Assembly (NCBI GenBank): GCA_038503075.1
Contig: JBCAML010000007.1
Location: forward strand, 1,922,001-1,986,000
Source of the DNA: Gyromitra esculenta
Lineage: Eukaryota; Ascomycota; Pezizomycetes; Pezizales; Discinaceae
Direction of reading: 5' to 3'
Length of the DNA: 64,000 nt
Both the position numbers and the translations under genes were made by a program. The notes under the pieces are model-generated. The model saw nothing but the letters and a program-made list of their open reading frames with translations. It searched no databases and was not told where the DNA came from. Positions 23,403 to 34,961 of this stretch are shown piece after piece. The stretch's first letter is position 1. The number at the start of each line of letters is the position of its first letter.

Positions 23403-25676
23403 GGCGGCGGCGGTGGTGGGTGGTGGGGGGAAGAGGGGTGGGAGGGGTGACGGCGGCGGATTTTCCGAGGGGAGAGATACGAGAGAGGGCGAGGATTGAA
23501 GGGGAGAGTCTGCCGGAGAGGGCGATTCTCGTGGTGGGGGTTGTTTGAATGCGGAGAGAGGTTCAGGCTGGGGAGAGTCTGGCTGCGGTGGGGTGGATGT
23601 CGAAGATGGATGTGAAGATGGAGGTTCAGGCACAGGTTCCACAGTCGTCGTCGCAGGCGGAAAAGAGAGCCAGCTGTAGAGATTCACACTGCAAGCCCAC
23701 CAATTAGCTATCTGTCCAGACAAAGAATAGATACAATCAGAGTCCCTCTCACAAGAACCCCTTCATTGATCAATTGCTCCACCAGCAATCAGCAGCAACG
23801 CACCTTTACAATATAGAGCTCACTCTAGATCCGAATCGAATCACCGCACGGTACAGCACAGCACAGCACAGTTCGAGATAATGGGCCAGACCAGAAAGCA
23901 GTGCTGCAGTTGACCATCAAAGGGTGGAAGAGGAGAGATGGTAGATAACTATAACTCTCTAGCTATGAGGTTTTTTTTTTCCTCATTCCAACCAAAAATT
24001 TACGTTTTCCCCTCGCCAAGACATCAACCCTGGAGTGGGGGCCATCACGGCATTGACGTGTATGTACATGTGTGTCTGACAGGAAACGGGTCTCGGAACA
24101 GAGGAGATGCTAAACGTGTGCGGTTGTATTGTCTCTACTCGCTGAAGAGGGGGGAGGGGGGGAGGGAGGAAAGGTTCATCTGGGACATCTCAGGAGAACT
24201 CGAGTACTGTTCCATGGTAGGAGGACTGCGTGCACCCTATCGCCAGCCAGCGCGGGGAAACGTGCGGCAGGTAACACCGGCAGGAGTGTTTGATGGTGAA
24301 GCTATCGAGAACTCCTGGCGCTACTACTGAATGCCCAAGAGACGAGTTCTTCAAGATATGTACATACAGCGAGGGTATATTAAATTATGATTCGGGCTGT
24401 GAGCAGAATATTAGCTGCAAGACTGTCTGCAGCGTCTGTACCTAGAGTACACGTATGATCCGCATCAACCCCGCAATATTTGGCAAACAGTTGCGGGGGT
24501 TTCGTTCACAGAGAGCCATCCATCACACGAAACCAAACCTCACCAGCCAAGAAACAAATAAACGCGAGTGAGCTGCCGTGATCCGGAATGAACCTGGTAA
24601 GCGGAACGGGTATGCCGGGATACATCCGCGCAGGGCTCGATCAGCAGGGAAAGCGATGCCAGAGAACTGCCAAGACCGTTCTTGAAAGTCGAGATTGATC
24701 CGCCGCGAGAGCTTGGGCCAATGAGAAGGGATAAAGGGGATACCTGGGTGGTGTTTGTTTAACGTGCTGGGGGATGATTACAGTGCATTCGTCGTGTTAC
24801 CTGTGCTATGCGATGGAGTGTTGTGTTGCCCGGGCCAGGCACGGCGGGGAGGGCGGGCATCCAGGCATTCTGCTCTCCCCAGGCCACCAGATACACGCAC
24901 ATGTATCCACTCGCCAAGCCTTGGCAGTGGCTGCAACAGACATCCGCACCCGGACAAAAGCAGGGGCAGTTTCGGGGACAGGCAGTGCCCGCCAAGAAGC
25001 GGTCATGAGCCATCACTCTGGCCCGACACAGCCCCAGCCACAGTGGCGGGAGCGTGGACGAAAGCAAGGCCGCGTGGAGAGAAGAAGGAGCTGGCGTTGG
25101 AGGGCCATCATGTATCTGCTGTAGAGTGCAATAGAGTCGAGATGCAAATGTCCAATTCTCTCATCCATCCGTCCATCCTGCAGCACTGCTATTTTTAACG
25201 CCGGAAACGTCAAACAGGGATTCTCAAAACCCATTCCCTTTTCGAAGCCGGCGGACCGCAGTGGAATACATATATCGCGAAGAGAAAGGGGAAGGATCGA
25301 GTCCTCCCAAGGTCAAAAGCCCCTCCCCCCTCCACCACCACCACCACCACCACCACTCCATCTCCATCCCACCACCACTCCCTCTAGCCAGCCAACCACA
25401 CATCGCCTTCCAGCAGGGTTCCCATCTAGGTCTCCACTCGCAGACAGGCGTCATTCCTTCCAACTTGGGCTGGGCTGAGTCTTTTCTGGAGACAAGAGCT
25501 CAACTCTTGACTGTCGTCAATCGCTCATTCTCTTGCATTCTTCTTTCGCTCATTCAAAGCTCGACCTAGGGACACTCTATTAGCCTCTACAAAGGACTCG
25601 AAAGCACCACAAAACCTGATCCCTCTCTGCTGCAAAACCAGTCTCGACACACACAGTCACCCCCCCCTCCTATGCC
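23403..25676. other. 2.3-kb divergent intergenic region, PRS/LAS17
   Basis: No gene is supported. The overlapping GC-rich ORFs around 24755-25234 run on both strands and look like chance. A CCA-repeat tract lies near 25335-25357 and pyrimidine-rich sequence precedes the LAS17 start, as in an ordinary fungal 5' UTR. Confidence 0.4.
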
Positions 25677-27849
25677 ATGCCGGTACTAAATAAAGACGAC
25701 ATAGTCATCGTCAAGCGCGCTGTCCCGAGCTCTTCAAACCACATCGTCAACACCACTGTGGCGCGGCTCTACGTAAACTACCCCGACAGGAACAAATGGA
25801 CCTTCACCGGCATCAGCGGAGCCCTAGTGCTCGCCGAGGACATGGTCGGCCACACGTTTTTCTTCAAAATCGTTGATGTCATCGTACGCTCCCTTCCCCT
25901 TTCAACCCCCCCCCCCGGGTTCTCCATACTAACCCTGTGCAGAGTAACAAAGGTGTCCTCTGGGACCAGGAGCTCTACGAAGGTTTCAAGTATAATCGCG
26001 ACCGAACCTTCTTCCACTCGTTCGAACTCGAGGATTGTATGGCAGGCTTCTCGTTCGCCGATAGTGACGAGGCAGACATCTTCCTCGCGAAGGTTAGGGC
26101 ACGCGACAAGTATGCGAAATCGAAGGGTCGCGCGACCTCTGGTTTTAGCGCACACCTACCGCATCCGCATATGCCACACATCCCCCATAATAATAGCAGG
26201 AGCAATAATAATTCACACCCTCCCACACCACCCCCTGCGGTGCCGGTCAAGGAGATGAATGGAGATGTTTCGTTCTCGCTGGATAATCCGGACCCGGCGA
26301 TCCAGGCACTACTGAAGGAGCTGATGGATATGGGCATTACGGAGGATGAGATTAGGGATAATGAGGACTTTATCAAGACTTACATTGCTGAGAAGGAGAA
26401 GAATGAGAAGCAGCAGAATCGCTTGTCGAATGGGAACGGTGTGGCACATAAGATGGAAGCGCCAAGCTCACCTCGAGGGGGGTATAGGAGAGGGAAAGCT
26501 CCGCCTCCGCTGCCGCCGTCAGCTCCTCCATCATCTAATGCACCTCCACCTCCACCTCCACCACCTCCACCACCGGGACCTCCGCCTCCACCGGGCCCAC
26601 CCCCAACGCCAGTATTTAGAAATGGCTCCTTAAGCCCGCAGGTTACTGGGAGCTCGACAACTCCACGACGAGGACCTCCGCCACCGCTACCTCCGGCTAG
26701 AAAGTCGCATCATACAACATCGTTTAATGGTGGCTCCTCTTCTCCCCCACGGCCAACACGCTCTCCCGCACCCACAGCTCCTCCAGTTCCTCCAGCCCCA
26801 CGAGCCGTCTCCCCACCTTCGCAGCCACAGTTTAGAGTTCCTCCCCCGCTCCCCACAGCTGGCGCGTACGTTAACACGACACCACCCCCACCCCCGCGGC
26901 CAGGCGTAGCGCCCCCGCTGCCACCGACACAGGCAGCACCACCATTACCACCAAAGACTCCACTCGACGATGCCCCTCCAAGGTTTGCCGTTCCACCGCC
27001 GTTCCAGCCAACTCGACCACCGCAACCACCAAGTCGGGGGCCCCCGGCACCAACGCTACCATCGCGACAGCCACATCCTGTTTCGGTTCCACCACGACCA
27101 CCCACAGATGTGCCGCCGCCGCCTAGTAGAGGTTTGTTTACCATCTCGTGCTTATTGAACTTGGCTAACTTGACTGATTAGATATTCCACCGCCGCCTCC
27201 ACCGCCGCCTCCTCCAATGCCTAGCTTCAATTCAGTTTCCACATCTCCGCCCCCTCCCCCAATGCCCGGATTCACCAATCACAGTGGCCCACCTCCACCA
27301 CCATCTCCTCCGATGCCCGGATTCGGCGGTAGTCCTCCTCCACCACCTCCAATGTCCGGATTCGATGGTGGTCCTCCACCACCACCTCCAATGTCCGGAT
27401 TCACTGGTCCTGGCGGCCCACCACCACCTCCAATGCCTGGGTTCACTGGTCCTGGCGGCCCACCGCCACCACCACCACCAATGCCTGGATTCACTGGTCC
27501 TAGCGTCCCACCACCACCACCGCCACCGATGCCTGGCTTCGCCCCTGGTGGCCCACCACCACCTCCGCCACTACCTGGTCGTGCAGACGACGGCCCAGCT
27601 GGACAGCCAACAAGGGCTGTTCTCCCGCCTGGAGACCTTCTCGCGAGCATCAGAGGTGCTGGCGGTATTGGTGCACTCAAAAAGGTGCAAAACAAGAAGG
27701 ACACGAGCGCGCCGGTCGTGGCGAAGGCAGCGCCGGCTGTGGTGGCTATGAATCCCATGGATGCGGTGCAGAGGGAGTTGGACAAAAGAAAGCACAAAGT
27801 TAGTAATCAGAGTGACGATGAGGACGGGGATGACGATTGGAATGATTAG
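25677..27849 (+). CDS. LAS17: WASP family actin regulator (Las17)
   Basis: It activates the Arp2/3 complex at cortical actin patches for endocytosis. Three exons (25677-25883, 25943-27131, 27182-27849) give 687 aa. The N-terminal WH1/EVH1 domain, about residues 1-125, includes NKWTFTGISGALVLAEDMVG and DRTFFHSFELEDCMAGFSFA. A long proline-rich region follows (about 225-590). Its second half holds about eight tandem units of polyproline plus M(P/S)GF. Then comes a WH2 actin-binding motif (LLASIRGAGGIGALKKV). The C-terminus is the acidic Arp2/3-binding tail SDDEDGDDDWND with its key Trp. The order WH1-PRD-WH2-A is the complete fungal architecture. There is no GTPase-binding domain, as in yeast Las17. 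Confidence 0.95.
27222..27590 (+). repeat. Imperfect polyproline/M(P/S)GF coding repeats
   Basis: Within LAS17 exon 3, units of about 40-50 bp encode polyproline followed by MPGF or MSGF and a Gly-rich linker, about eight times. These are profilin/SH3-binding type sequences; copy number is likely to vary between strains. Confidence 0.7.
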
Positions 27850-28069
27850 TGTGTTTTTTATTTTTTATTTGTATTTTCTTTGGTTCGGTTCGGATTGGCT
27901 GGCTGGTTTGAGGAGTGTTTCAGTGTAGAGGGTTTATTATCAGAGAACGTATTTTCTAGTCAAGAGCGAGTGTTGCTGGAGAGGCAGAATTAGAGAACAA
28001 TTAAAGCTAAATACACCCAAAACTCCGAGCCATAGAGTACATCCCACAAGCAAGCAACTGAGCAAATCC

Positions 28070-28871
28070 CTATGCATCCGGCATGCTGCTGTCCACCCCT
28101 TCCTCCTCTGCAAACAAATCGTCCACCTCCATCCCATCCCCGCCCGCACCCACCAGTTCCACCTTTGCCCCCACAAACCCCCCACCGCCGCCACCGCCGC
28201 CACCACCTGGCACACCACCACCACCACCACCGTCCTCATCCTCCTCCTCCTCACCACTGCTATCGTCCATCCAATCCTCCCTCGTCTCGGCCAAATCCCA
28301 ATTGATGCCCGTCAAGCTATACTTCTCCGGCGGCAGCCTCACGCCAAACTCCTTCCCCACCGTCGGCAACGCGATCCTGTTCCGCTCCTGCGCGATCTCG
28401 AGCAAGAACTCTTTCGGCAGCGCGGTGTTGAACTGGTGGTTGATCCGCGACGCGACGGACATGCGCAGGTCCGGGATGGTTATGGTCGAGGGCGGGTTTG
28501 GCCCGCCGGTGTTGGCGGTGCTGTTTATGGCGTCGGAGAAGAGGAGGGCGTCTTGGAGGACGGAGGATGTGTAGCCTTTGGTACTTTGTCAGCTGGGGTT
28601 GGGGGAGGCAGAGGGGAGGCAGAGAGGGGAGGGTACGGTATGCGAAATCCATTAGCATTAGCGGGACACGTTCCTGGTATGCAGACACGCCCATTGATGC
28701 CAGGATGAGGTGGATTATGCGGGCATCGCGAGGCTTGCGGGTTCCGGTCGCGTCCAGGGCGTCAGGTTTGGGGTCTGTAGGAGCTGCGGCAGCGGCGGCA
28801 GCGGCAGCGGCGGTGGAGGTGGGTTCGGGGGGCGCTGGGTCGGGGTCGGGGGCGCCGTTGGTTTCGGCCAT
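28070..28871 (-). CDS. TAF9: TFIID/SAGA subunit TAF9
   Basis: This is a histone-fold subunit shared by TFIID and SAGA, which pairs with TAF6. Two exons (28637-28871 and 28070-28575) with a 61-nt intron give 246 aa. The fold is clear: RKPRDARIIHLILASMGVSA, YQERVPLMLMDFAYRYTSSV across the junction, then ALLFSDAI and TIPDLRMSVASRINHQF. LPKEFLLEIAQERNRIALP and the conserved block ending LPPEKYSLTGINWDL follow. The tail alternates acidic and polyglycine tracts. The N-terminal 45 residues are Ala/Pro-rich. I chose the ATG at 28871 because further upstream codons run into the HIS4 promoter. The gene is head-to-head with HIS4. Confidence 0.93.
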
Positions 28872-29088
28872 TGTCGGTGAGATGATGTTGGCGATGGTTG
28901 GGATCGGGGGCTGTCTGCTGTTTGGAGCTGCGGTGTGGGATGAGGCGTGCCGTGGTGGGCGTGGGACTGGGCACGGGAGCCCCGCGCTGCCCCACCACTT
29001 TGCCGGCGCATCATTGACTCGTCCTCGATGCCCGACACTCGATTCTGCATCTGCATCTACAACCCCCGACGCTCTACATCTCGCATCA
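28872..29088. promoter_or_regulatory. Compact divergent promoter TAF9/HIS4
   Basis: Only 217 bp separate the two start codons, so both core promoters must overlap or lie back to back. TGACTC at 29015-29020 is included and annotated separately. Confidence 0.55.
29015..29020 (+). promoter_or_regulatory. Gcn4/CPC1-type site TGACTC
   Basis: TGACTC is the core of the general amino acid control element. It lies 69 bp upstream of the HIS4 start. HIS4 orthologues are classic targets, so amino-acid-starvation induction is the natural inference. Confidence 0.55.
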
Positions 29089-31788
29089 ATGGCTGCCCCC
29101 CTGGTAGCCGCAATTGACCCGTTCGGTGCTCCGTCTACCTCCGGTCTGTCGGAGTCTGCCCTTGGGTACATCAACAATGTGTTCATCGCCGTCGCGCCAG
29201 AGACCCTCGACTCCGCACTCGTGTATATCCCGGCCAACTTCAACCGCTACGCCTTCTCGGTCAACGTCACCGCGCTCACATCCCCCGATGATATCCGCGC
29301 CCTGTTGGACGCTGGCGCTGCAAAGGTGTTTGCAACCTACGACCAGCTCAAGACCCTCCAGCCCGAGATCGACGACTCCCGACTCGTCCTGCTGCTCGAT
29401 ACAGACTACCAGAGCAAGGAGAAGATAATCGACGCCATCTCCGACACCAGCGTCGGTGTGTATGCGCACAATGTGGTCGATCTGGACTTCATCACTGGCT
29501 GGCTGCAGGAATACGGCTCCAGCAACCGTCCGCCTGTGTATGTCTCGTTTGGAAAGCCGCCGAGCTTGAAGGACGTGCTGGTGATTGCGAAGCTGGCTGC
29601 CGTGCCGATAGTTTCTGCTGCTCTACTCACTGTGGACCCGGACAAGGACACGGGGCTGCTGCCGGTGGGTGATATTTTTATGGCGGGCGTGGTTTCGGAC
29701 CGGCCGGATCAGTTGATTTCGACGCTGGTGGTGGATGAGCGGGGCGTGGCGCTGGGGCTGGTGTACAGCTCGCCTGAGAGCGTGAGGGAGAGTCTCCGCA
29801 CTGGGAGCGGGGTGTACCAGAGCCGTAAAAGGGGACTGTGGCGCAAAGGGGCGACAAGTGGGGCGACGCAGCAGTTACTGCGGATTGATGCAGACTGCGA
29901 TCAAGACTGTCTCCGCTTTGTTGTGAAGCAGAAGGGGTCTGGTGGGTTATCGAGTGCGGCCTTATGATCTGCCCAGCCAGCTAACTGCTGCAGGTTTCTG
30001 CCATCTCGAGACTGCGACCTGCTTTGGCCCCTACAAGGGCCTTTCGCAGCTCCAGTCCACCCTCGAGAGCCGGAAGCAGAGCGCCCCCCCGGGATCCTAC
30101 ACAGCTCGTTTGTTCTCGGACGAGAAACTGCTGCGTGCAAAGATCATGGAGGAGGCAGAAGAGCTCTGCGATGCCACCACGAAGGAGAATATTGCATTCG
30201 AGGCTGCAGATCTGATCTACTTTGCGCTGACAAAGTGCATTGCCTCCGGCGTCAGTCTCTCTGATGTCGAAAAGAACCTCGACGCAAAAAGCCTGAAAGT
30301 CCAGCGCCGGACCGGAGACGCAAAGGGAAAACGGGTCGACAAACCAGCCGCCGCCCCCGCCGCCCCGGCTGCTGCCCCCCAGCCCGCAGACCCCAATCGC
30401 AGAATCGAGATGAAGCGCTTCAACGCGCAGACCGCAACTCCCGCCGAGCTCGAAGCAATCCTGCGCCGCCCGGCCCAAAAAACCAACGACATAATGTCGA
30501 TCGTGGTCCCCATCATCACCGACGTGAAAACCCGCGGGGACGCCGCCCTCCTCGAATACGCCGCGCGCTTCGAGCGTGCCTCCAGCCTCACCTCCCCGGT
30601 CCTGCTCGCCCCGTTCCCGCCACACCTGATGCAGCTCTCGCCCGAGACCGCATCCGCCATCGACCTCTCCTTCGAAAACATCCGCCTCTTCCACTCCGCC
30701 CAGTCCGAGCCCGCCCCCCTCGTCGTGACCACCATGCCCGGAGTCCGCTGCTCCCGCTTCGTCCGCCCCATCGAGCGCGTCGGCCTCTACGTCCCGGGCG
30801 GCACCGCCGTCCTCCCCTCAACCGCACTAATGCTCGGAGTCCCAGCCATGGTCGCCGGCTGCAACCGCATCATAATCGCTTCGCCCCCGCGCCCCGACGG
30901 CTCCGTCACCCCAGAGATCGTCTACATCGCGCACAAGATTGGCGCCGAATGCATAGTCCTCGCCGGGGGCGCGCAGGCCGTAGCAGCACTCGCATACGGC
31001 ACCGAGAGCGTCCCCAAGGTCGACAAGATCCTCGGCCCCGGGAACCAGTTCCTCACCGCAGGGAAGATGTTCGTGTCGAACGACACGGCGGCCGGGGTGT
31101 CGATCGACATGCCCGCCGGTCCGTCGGAGGTCCTCGTCATTGCCGACGCGACGGCGAACCCGGCGTTCGTGGCGTCAGATCTGCTGTCGCAGGCGGAGCA
31201 CGGGGTTGATTCGCAGGTGGTGCTGATCGCGGTGGGGCTGGACGAAGCCGGGCTGGCGGCGATCGAGGAGGAAGTCCACCGCCAGGCGATGCAGTTGCCC
31301 AGAGTCGATATCGTCAGGGGCGCTATTGAGCATAGCGTCACGCTGCAGACGGAGACGGTCGAGGAGGCGCTGAAGCTGAGCAATATGTATGCGCCGGAAC
31401 ATCTGATACTGCAGGTTAAGGATGCGGCGGAGGTGGTGGAGTTGGTCGTGAATGCGGGGAGCGTGTTTATTGGACAGTGGACCCCGGAGAGCGTGGGTGA
31501 TTATAGCGCCGGGGTTAATCATAGTCTACGTGAGTTGTCCGATGTCTAAATGGTAAGGGAGACTGTGGCTGACTGGAAATAGCGACGTACGGGTATGCGA
31601 GACAGTATTCGGGCGTTAACCTAGCGACGTTCGTGAAGCACATCACGAGCTCGGAACTGACGGAGGAGGGGCTGAGGAATGTCGGCGGTGCTGTGATGCA
31701 GCTGGCTAAGGTTGAAGAGCTAGAGGCGCATAGGAGGGCAGTGGAGATCAGGCTGGAGTGGGCAGACTCTCAGAAGGGTGCAGCGTAA
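29089..31788 (+). CDS. HIS4: Trifunctional histidine biosynthesis protein (HisI-HisE-HisD)
   Basis: One polypeptide carries phosphoribosyl-AMP cyclohydrolase, phosphoribosyl-ATP pyrophosphohydrolase and histidinol dehydrogenase activities. Three exons (29089-29941, 29994-31529, 31583-31788) give 864 aa. The cyclohydrolase region (about 200-300) has RGLWRKGATSGATQQLLRID, DADCDQDCLRF and GSGFCHLETATCF, the last restored by the first intron. The HisE region (about 300-395) has SYTARLFSDEKLLRAKIMEE and AEELCDATTKENIAFEAADL. The dehydrogenase (about 430-860) has RVGLYVPGGTAVLPSTALML, ECIVLAGGAQAVAALAYGTE and DKILGPGNQFLTAGKMFVSN. The Ala/Pro-rich linker near residue 405 is typical. It is preceded by a TGACTC site and divergent from TAF9. 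Confidence 0.97.
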
Positions 31789-33456
31789 GGCAGTAGTAGT
31801 AGATGATGGTGTATGGGGCTGGTTCGGTTTGGTCTAGTTTGATCTTTTTTTTTTCTTTCTTTCTTTATCAAAATGGTGAAGTGACGAGTGACGAGGCGTG
31901 AATATGGACAAGTTGGGCTAGGTTTTGTGGGGGGTATAAAATATCATTTTTTCCCCCCCCATTAAAATTAGAATGCATCAGAGTGGTTTACTACAAGGCT
32001 ACATGTACTTGTTCGTATCCCAAGGGATAGCGGAAATTCCATCAGGATCAGGGATATCCGTCTACAGGTGACATTCTATGATTTGCTTACCAGCTTACTC
32101 CATTGCATGCACCAGCCCATCAGCGAAGCCATCTCCCTCCGTATATCGATCCTGATACCAAAACCTGTGCTCTACTTCATCGCCGGTGCTGCCAAAGGCT
32201 GAAATATACTAGTAATTCTCTGCATGCTTATCTAAGAGCTGAAGGCTAATTACGTTCTGGGTTTATCTAGCCCTATACTACGGGATGTAACTTGCTGTTT
32301 TTACGGGAAAATACGATAGACTAAGTTACAGTATTCTACTCTTATCAGTAATACATGTACTTGTGGACAACCCGTGGTTCAGCACAAATATATATGAAAT
32401 TTGAAAACAGACCCGATGCGATTGTTTTTTGAGGGGTCGACAGAGACCAGTACACAAATACGTGTTGTCTTCTCAGCTGGACTGGCCTTTCTGTAATTTC
32501 TCTAGTTGCTCAAGATGAATGGATATTAGAATAGGGTTTTGGCTAGCTTTGATATACTGTATTTTACGACCTGGTTAGCACTGCTTGTGGGAGGGTCTTA
32601 AGTACTGAATCTATTTATCTTTGATTCTTTCTAGACCTCCTTTCTTCAGTTTTGTGCCCGTCGCTCTTCGATCCGCACCAGATTTCGTAATGCTAGCTGT
32701 GATATCACGAGTTTCTTAGTGGCAAGAAAGTACATGTAGTTACTGTAGCGAGCGTTTAATTGGTGAGGGTGTGGAGATGCATCTCGGTAAGTATAGACAA
32801 CGGCTCGGTTTAACGGCAACACGCTAAAACTATATACTTAAAGAGTACTCGAGTGGATTGACTTTAGATTTATTCTTTCTAGAGGTGGTGAAAGAAAGGA
32901 GTTAATCGCTTAGGATGATCTGAAACATATTTCCTTACAGATCGATCATTAGAGATGGGGTAGAGAGCCGGTATTTCTCGAGGCCTGGCATGGAGGATAC
33001 GACTACGGTTTTAAGGTGGAACTGGGTATCAAAAGTTCCTAGGCAGAGGGACATATACGCATTTACCACACACAGAGCTAGTCCTAGTGATCTTACTAGC
33101 CATCTGTTTATTACGCTTAGCATATTGCATATATGGTTTTCTATAGGATTGTGCTTTTAAAATCTATCGCATTTGCAGTTCGATTTGCACAGGGCGACCA
33201 TGAGAGTAATACTGATAATAACATTGATAAAGTACAATTCCAAGTTTTGTACAGAAACGCAACCTCCTATCCACCCGTTGACCGAATTTAATCTGTACAA
33301 TTACCACTTTCCAAATCACATAGAACGCCAATGCCCACACATACCATACCATACCATACCATACCAATACTATCCTCTTTCCGCACAAGGTTCATAGCCC
33401 AGGAATCCTTCTCACAATCCCTCGGTTCTGTTCGTCTTTTTTCATCTAGTACTTCC
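31789..33456. other. Intergenic, no gene seen
   Basis: This 1.7-kb spacer has three TACATGTA copies (32000, 32352, 32731) and an ATACC microsatellite (about six units, 33341-33367) near the 3' end of CMC1. No coding signal was found. Confidence 0.45.
33341..33367. repeat. ATACC pentanucleotide microsatellite
   Basis: About five to six head-to-tail ATACC units, lying 90 bp beyond the CMC1 stop codon. Confidence 0.8.
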
Positions 33457-33973
33457 CTACTTCGCCTTCTCCATCCCCAGCTCCCTCTGAAATCCTGCCC
33501 TTTTTTCCGGCGGCACAGGTCCTTCTCTCTTAGGACCTTTAATAATCTCGACAACTTCCTGGCTTGCATCTTCGCCAGCCTTTTCCGCCCCGGAAAGCCG
33601 ACGCTTCTCCATCCTTCGCTTGAACCACTCGTCACGGGCAGCGTCTTGCTGCTCTTGCGTCGCGTTGAAGACCATACAGGTATTCATGCCTCGGCGCTGG
33701 GCGCGGCAAGCCCAAGTTGCAGAGACGGTACGATTACGAGCGCATTCAGCGAATCCTACAATGCGGAACAGAGAAGGTCAGTCAAGGGTGAATCGTGCAA
33801 AGTAGTGGGGTGTGGATCATACGTTTAATCTCGTCAGCGCACATTCCTCTAACTCTGGCATAGTAGAGATCCCGTACTTGTCCCTCTTGATATGCTGATA
33901 GCGGGAGTGGGTTGTTGCCAAGTAACCCTGCGCTTGGAGAGATTGGTGCTGCAGTTTTTGGTTCTGCTTGCAT
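33457..33973 (-). CDS. CMC1: COX assembly mitochondrial protein, twin CX9C (Cmc1 family)
   Basis: Cmc1-family proteins of the mitochondrial intermembrane space help deliver copper or stabilise Cox1 for cytochrome c oxidase assembly. Two exons (33823-33973 and 33457-33755) with a 67-nt intron give 149 aa. The N-terminal part reads NPLPLSAYQEGQVRDLYYAR. The first CX9C (CADEIKRFAEC) is created by the splice junction and the second is CRAQRRGMNTC, giving the CHCH fold. The motif spacing and the MVFNATQEQQDAARDEWFKR stretch match fungal homologues. The C-terminal 50 residues are basic, charged and less conserved. Confidence 0.88.
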
Positions 33974-34642
33974 TTTGTCTATTCTCTTGTAGGTTTCTGG
34001 ATGGTGGGGTTATGTTCGTGTCACCTTGAGGTGGGGTGAGGTCCTGAAGGCCAATTGAGGTCTCTGGGGTTGAAAGGGCGAGGACCTGGTTCAGAGGATG
34101 TTGGGTAGGGTCCTAGGTAATGATTCCACAATTTGCTCAATGTTGCTCGCTGTAGAAGCTTATCCTTCTTGTTGCAATATCAGACGACGTAGTTGTGGCT
34201 GCTGATGTATATGTGTGGCTGTGATGTCATGACATAAAGAGCGGAGGGCAGGGATCATCTGATACCAGCTACAACGAGATCTAATCTCAGAGCTAGAGTC
34301 ACAAGCGTCAAAGTTGACGTACGTACGGCTGGGAAGATTCTTGAGTTCGCAGCTTAAGGTTGTCATACGAATTTGTGGGCTTAATCTACTACCACATGGG
34401 CAACAATTCTCGAGTTGTGTATACTTATAAATATCAACACAATAGCGGATAGAAACCATGACATTGATTCTATCGAACGTGTACCATAGGGGTACTTGGG
34501 AAACTGAGGAGCGAACAAAACCAGCCTAGAAGGTAGGCGAGGAAACCGAGAGAGAAATAGATATGAATGGAAAAACATAATAAGAATCCTCGGGAACATG
34601 AAAATCCTTGCTCTATAGCCTTTTCCATCTCATGTGGTTTCA
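33974..34642. other. Intergenic, nothing recognised
   Basis: No coding or structural feature can be supported; the ORFs here are short and AT-rich. Confidence 0.35.
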
Positions 34643-34961
34643 TCAGTACGCCTTCCGAAGACTAAGATATTGTAGAACTAATGTGCCAAACATCCCTTTC
34701 TCTATTCGCGAGCAAGACAAGTCTCGCCGGATGAAGATTTTCGCTGAGAGACTGCTGTTGGAAGGGGCTTTTATTAGTCTCCTTCAAAAAAATTGAATAA
34801 AGGGGATACGGAAAGAAAGTGACTTACTTCAGTTGCTTTGTTCTCCAGTAAGTGAGGTGACCATGGACTTCATTCTCGACCGGGTCGTACTCGTACGCTA
34901 GACTTTCGATTTCACACCAGAACACTTCTGTGTCCAAGCCGGCAGCTCTCGGGGAGCCCAT
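34643..34961 (-). CDS. Possible small two-exon gene or 3' fragment of a decayed gene
   Basis: I do not recognise this protein. Two exons (34828-34961 and 34643-34781) are joined by a 46-nt intron with a perfect GTAAGT donor, giving 90 aa from the ATG. It begins MGSPRAAGLDTEVFWCEIES and has an acidic first half and a basic second half. The open frame continues upstream of this ATG in another exon-like stretch (about 34965-35080) that lacks its own start, so it may be the end of a larger gene that has been lost. It lies in a gene-poor tract with other decayed-looking fragments. Confidence 0.3.

Noticed and set aside
23403..23723. 107-residue proline-rich N-terminal extension of PRS
   Set aside because: It is low-complexity and absent from homologues, which start at MVRN. 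Most likely it is translated 5' UTR.
24755..25234. Overlapping ORFs on both strands between PRS and LAS17
   Set aside because: The GC-rich stretch opens several frames at once. None shows a motif or splice-supported extension.
26710..27797. Long glycine-rich minus-strand ORFs
   Set aside because: They are antisense shadows of the LAS17 polyproline codons.
28498..29088. Plus-strand extension upstream of HIS4
   Set aside because: It is antisense to TAF9 exon 1. HIS4 homology starts at the ATG at 29089.
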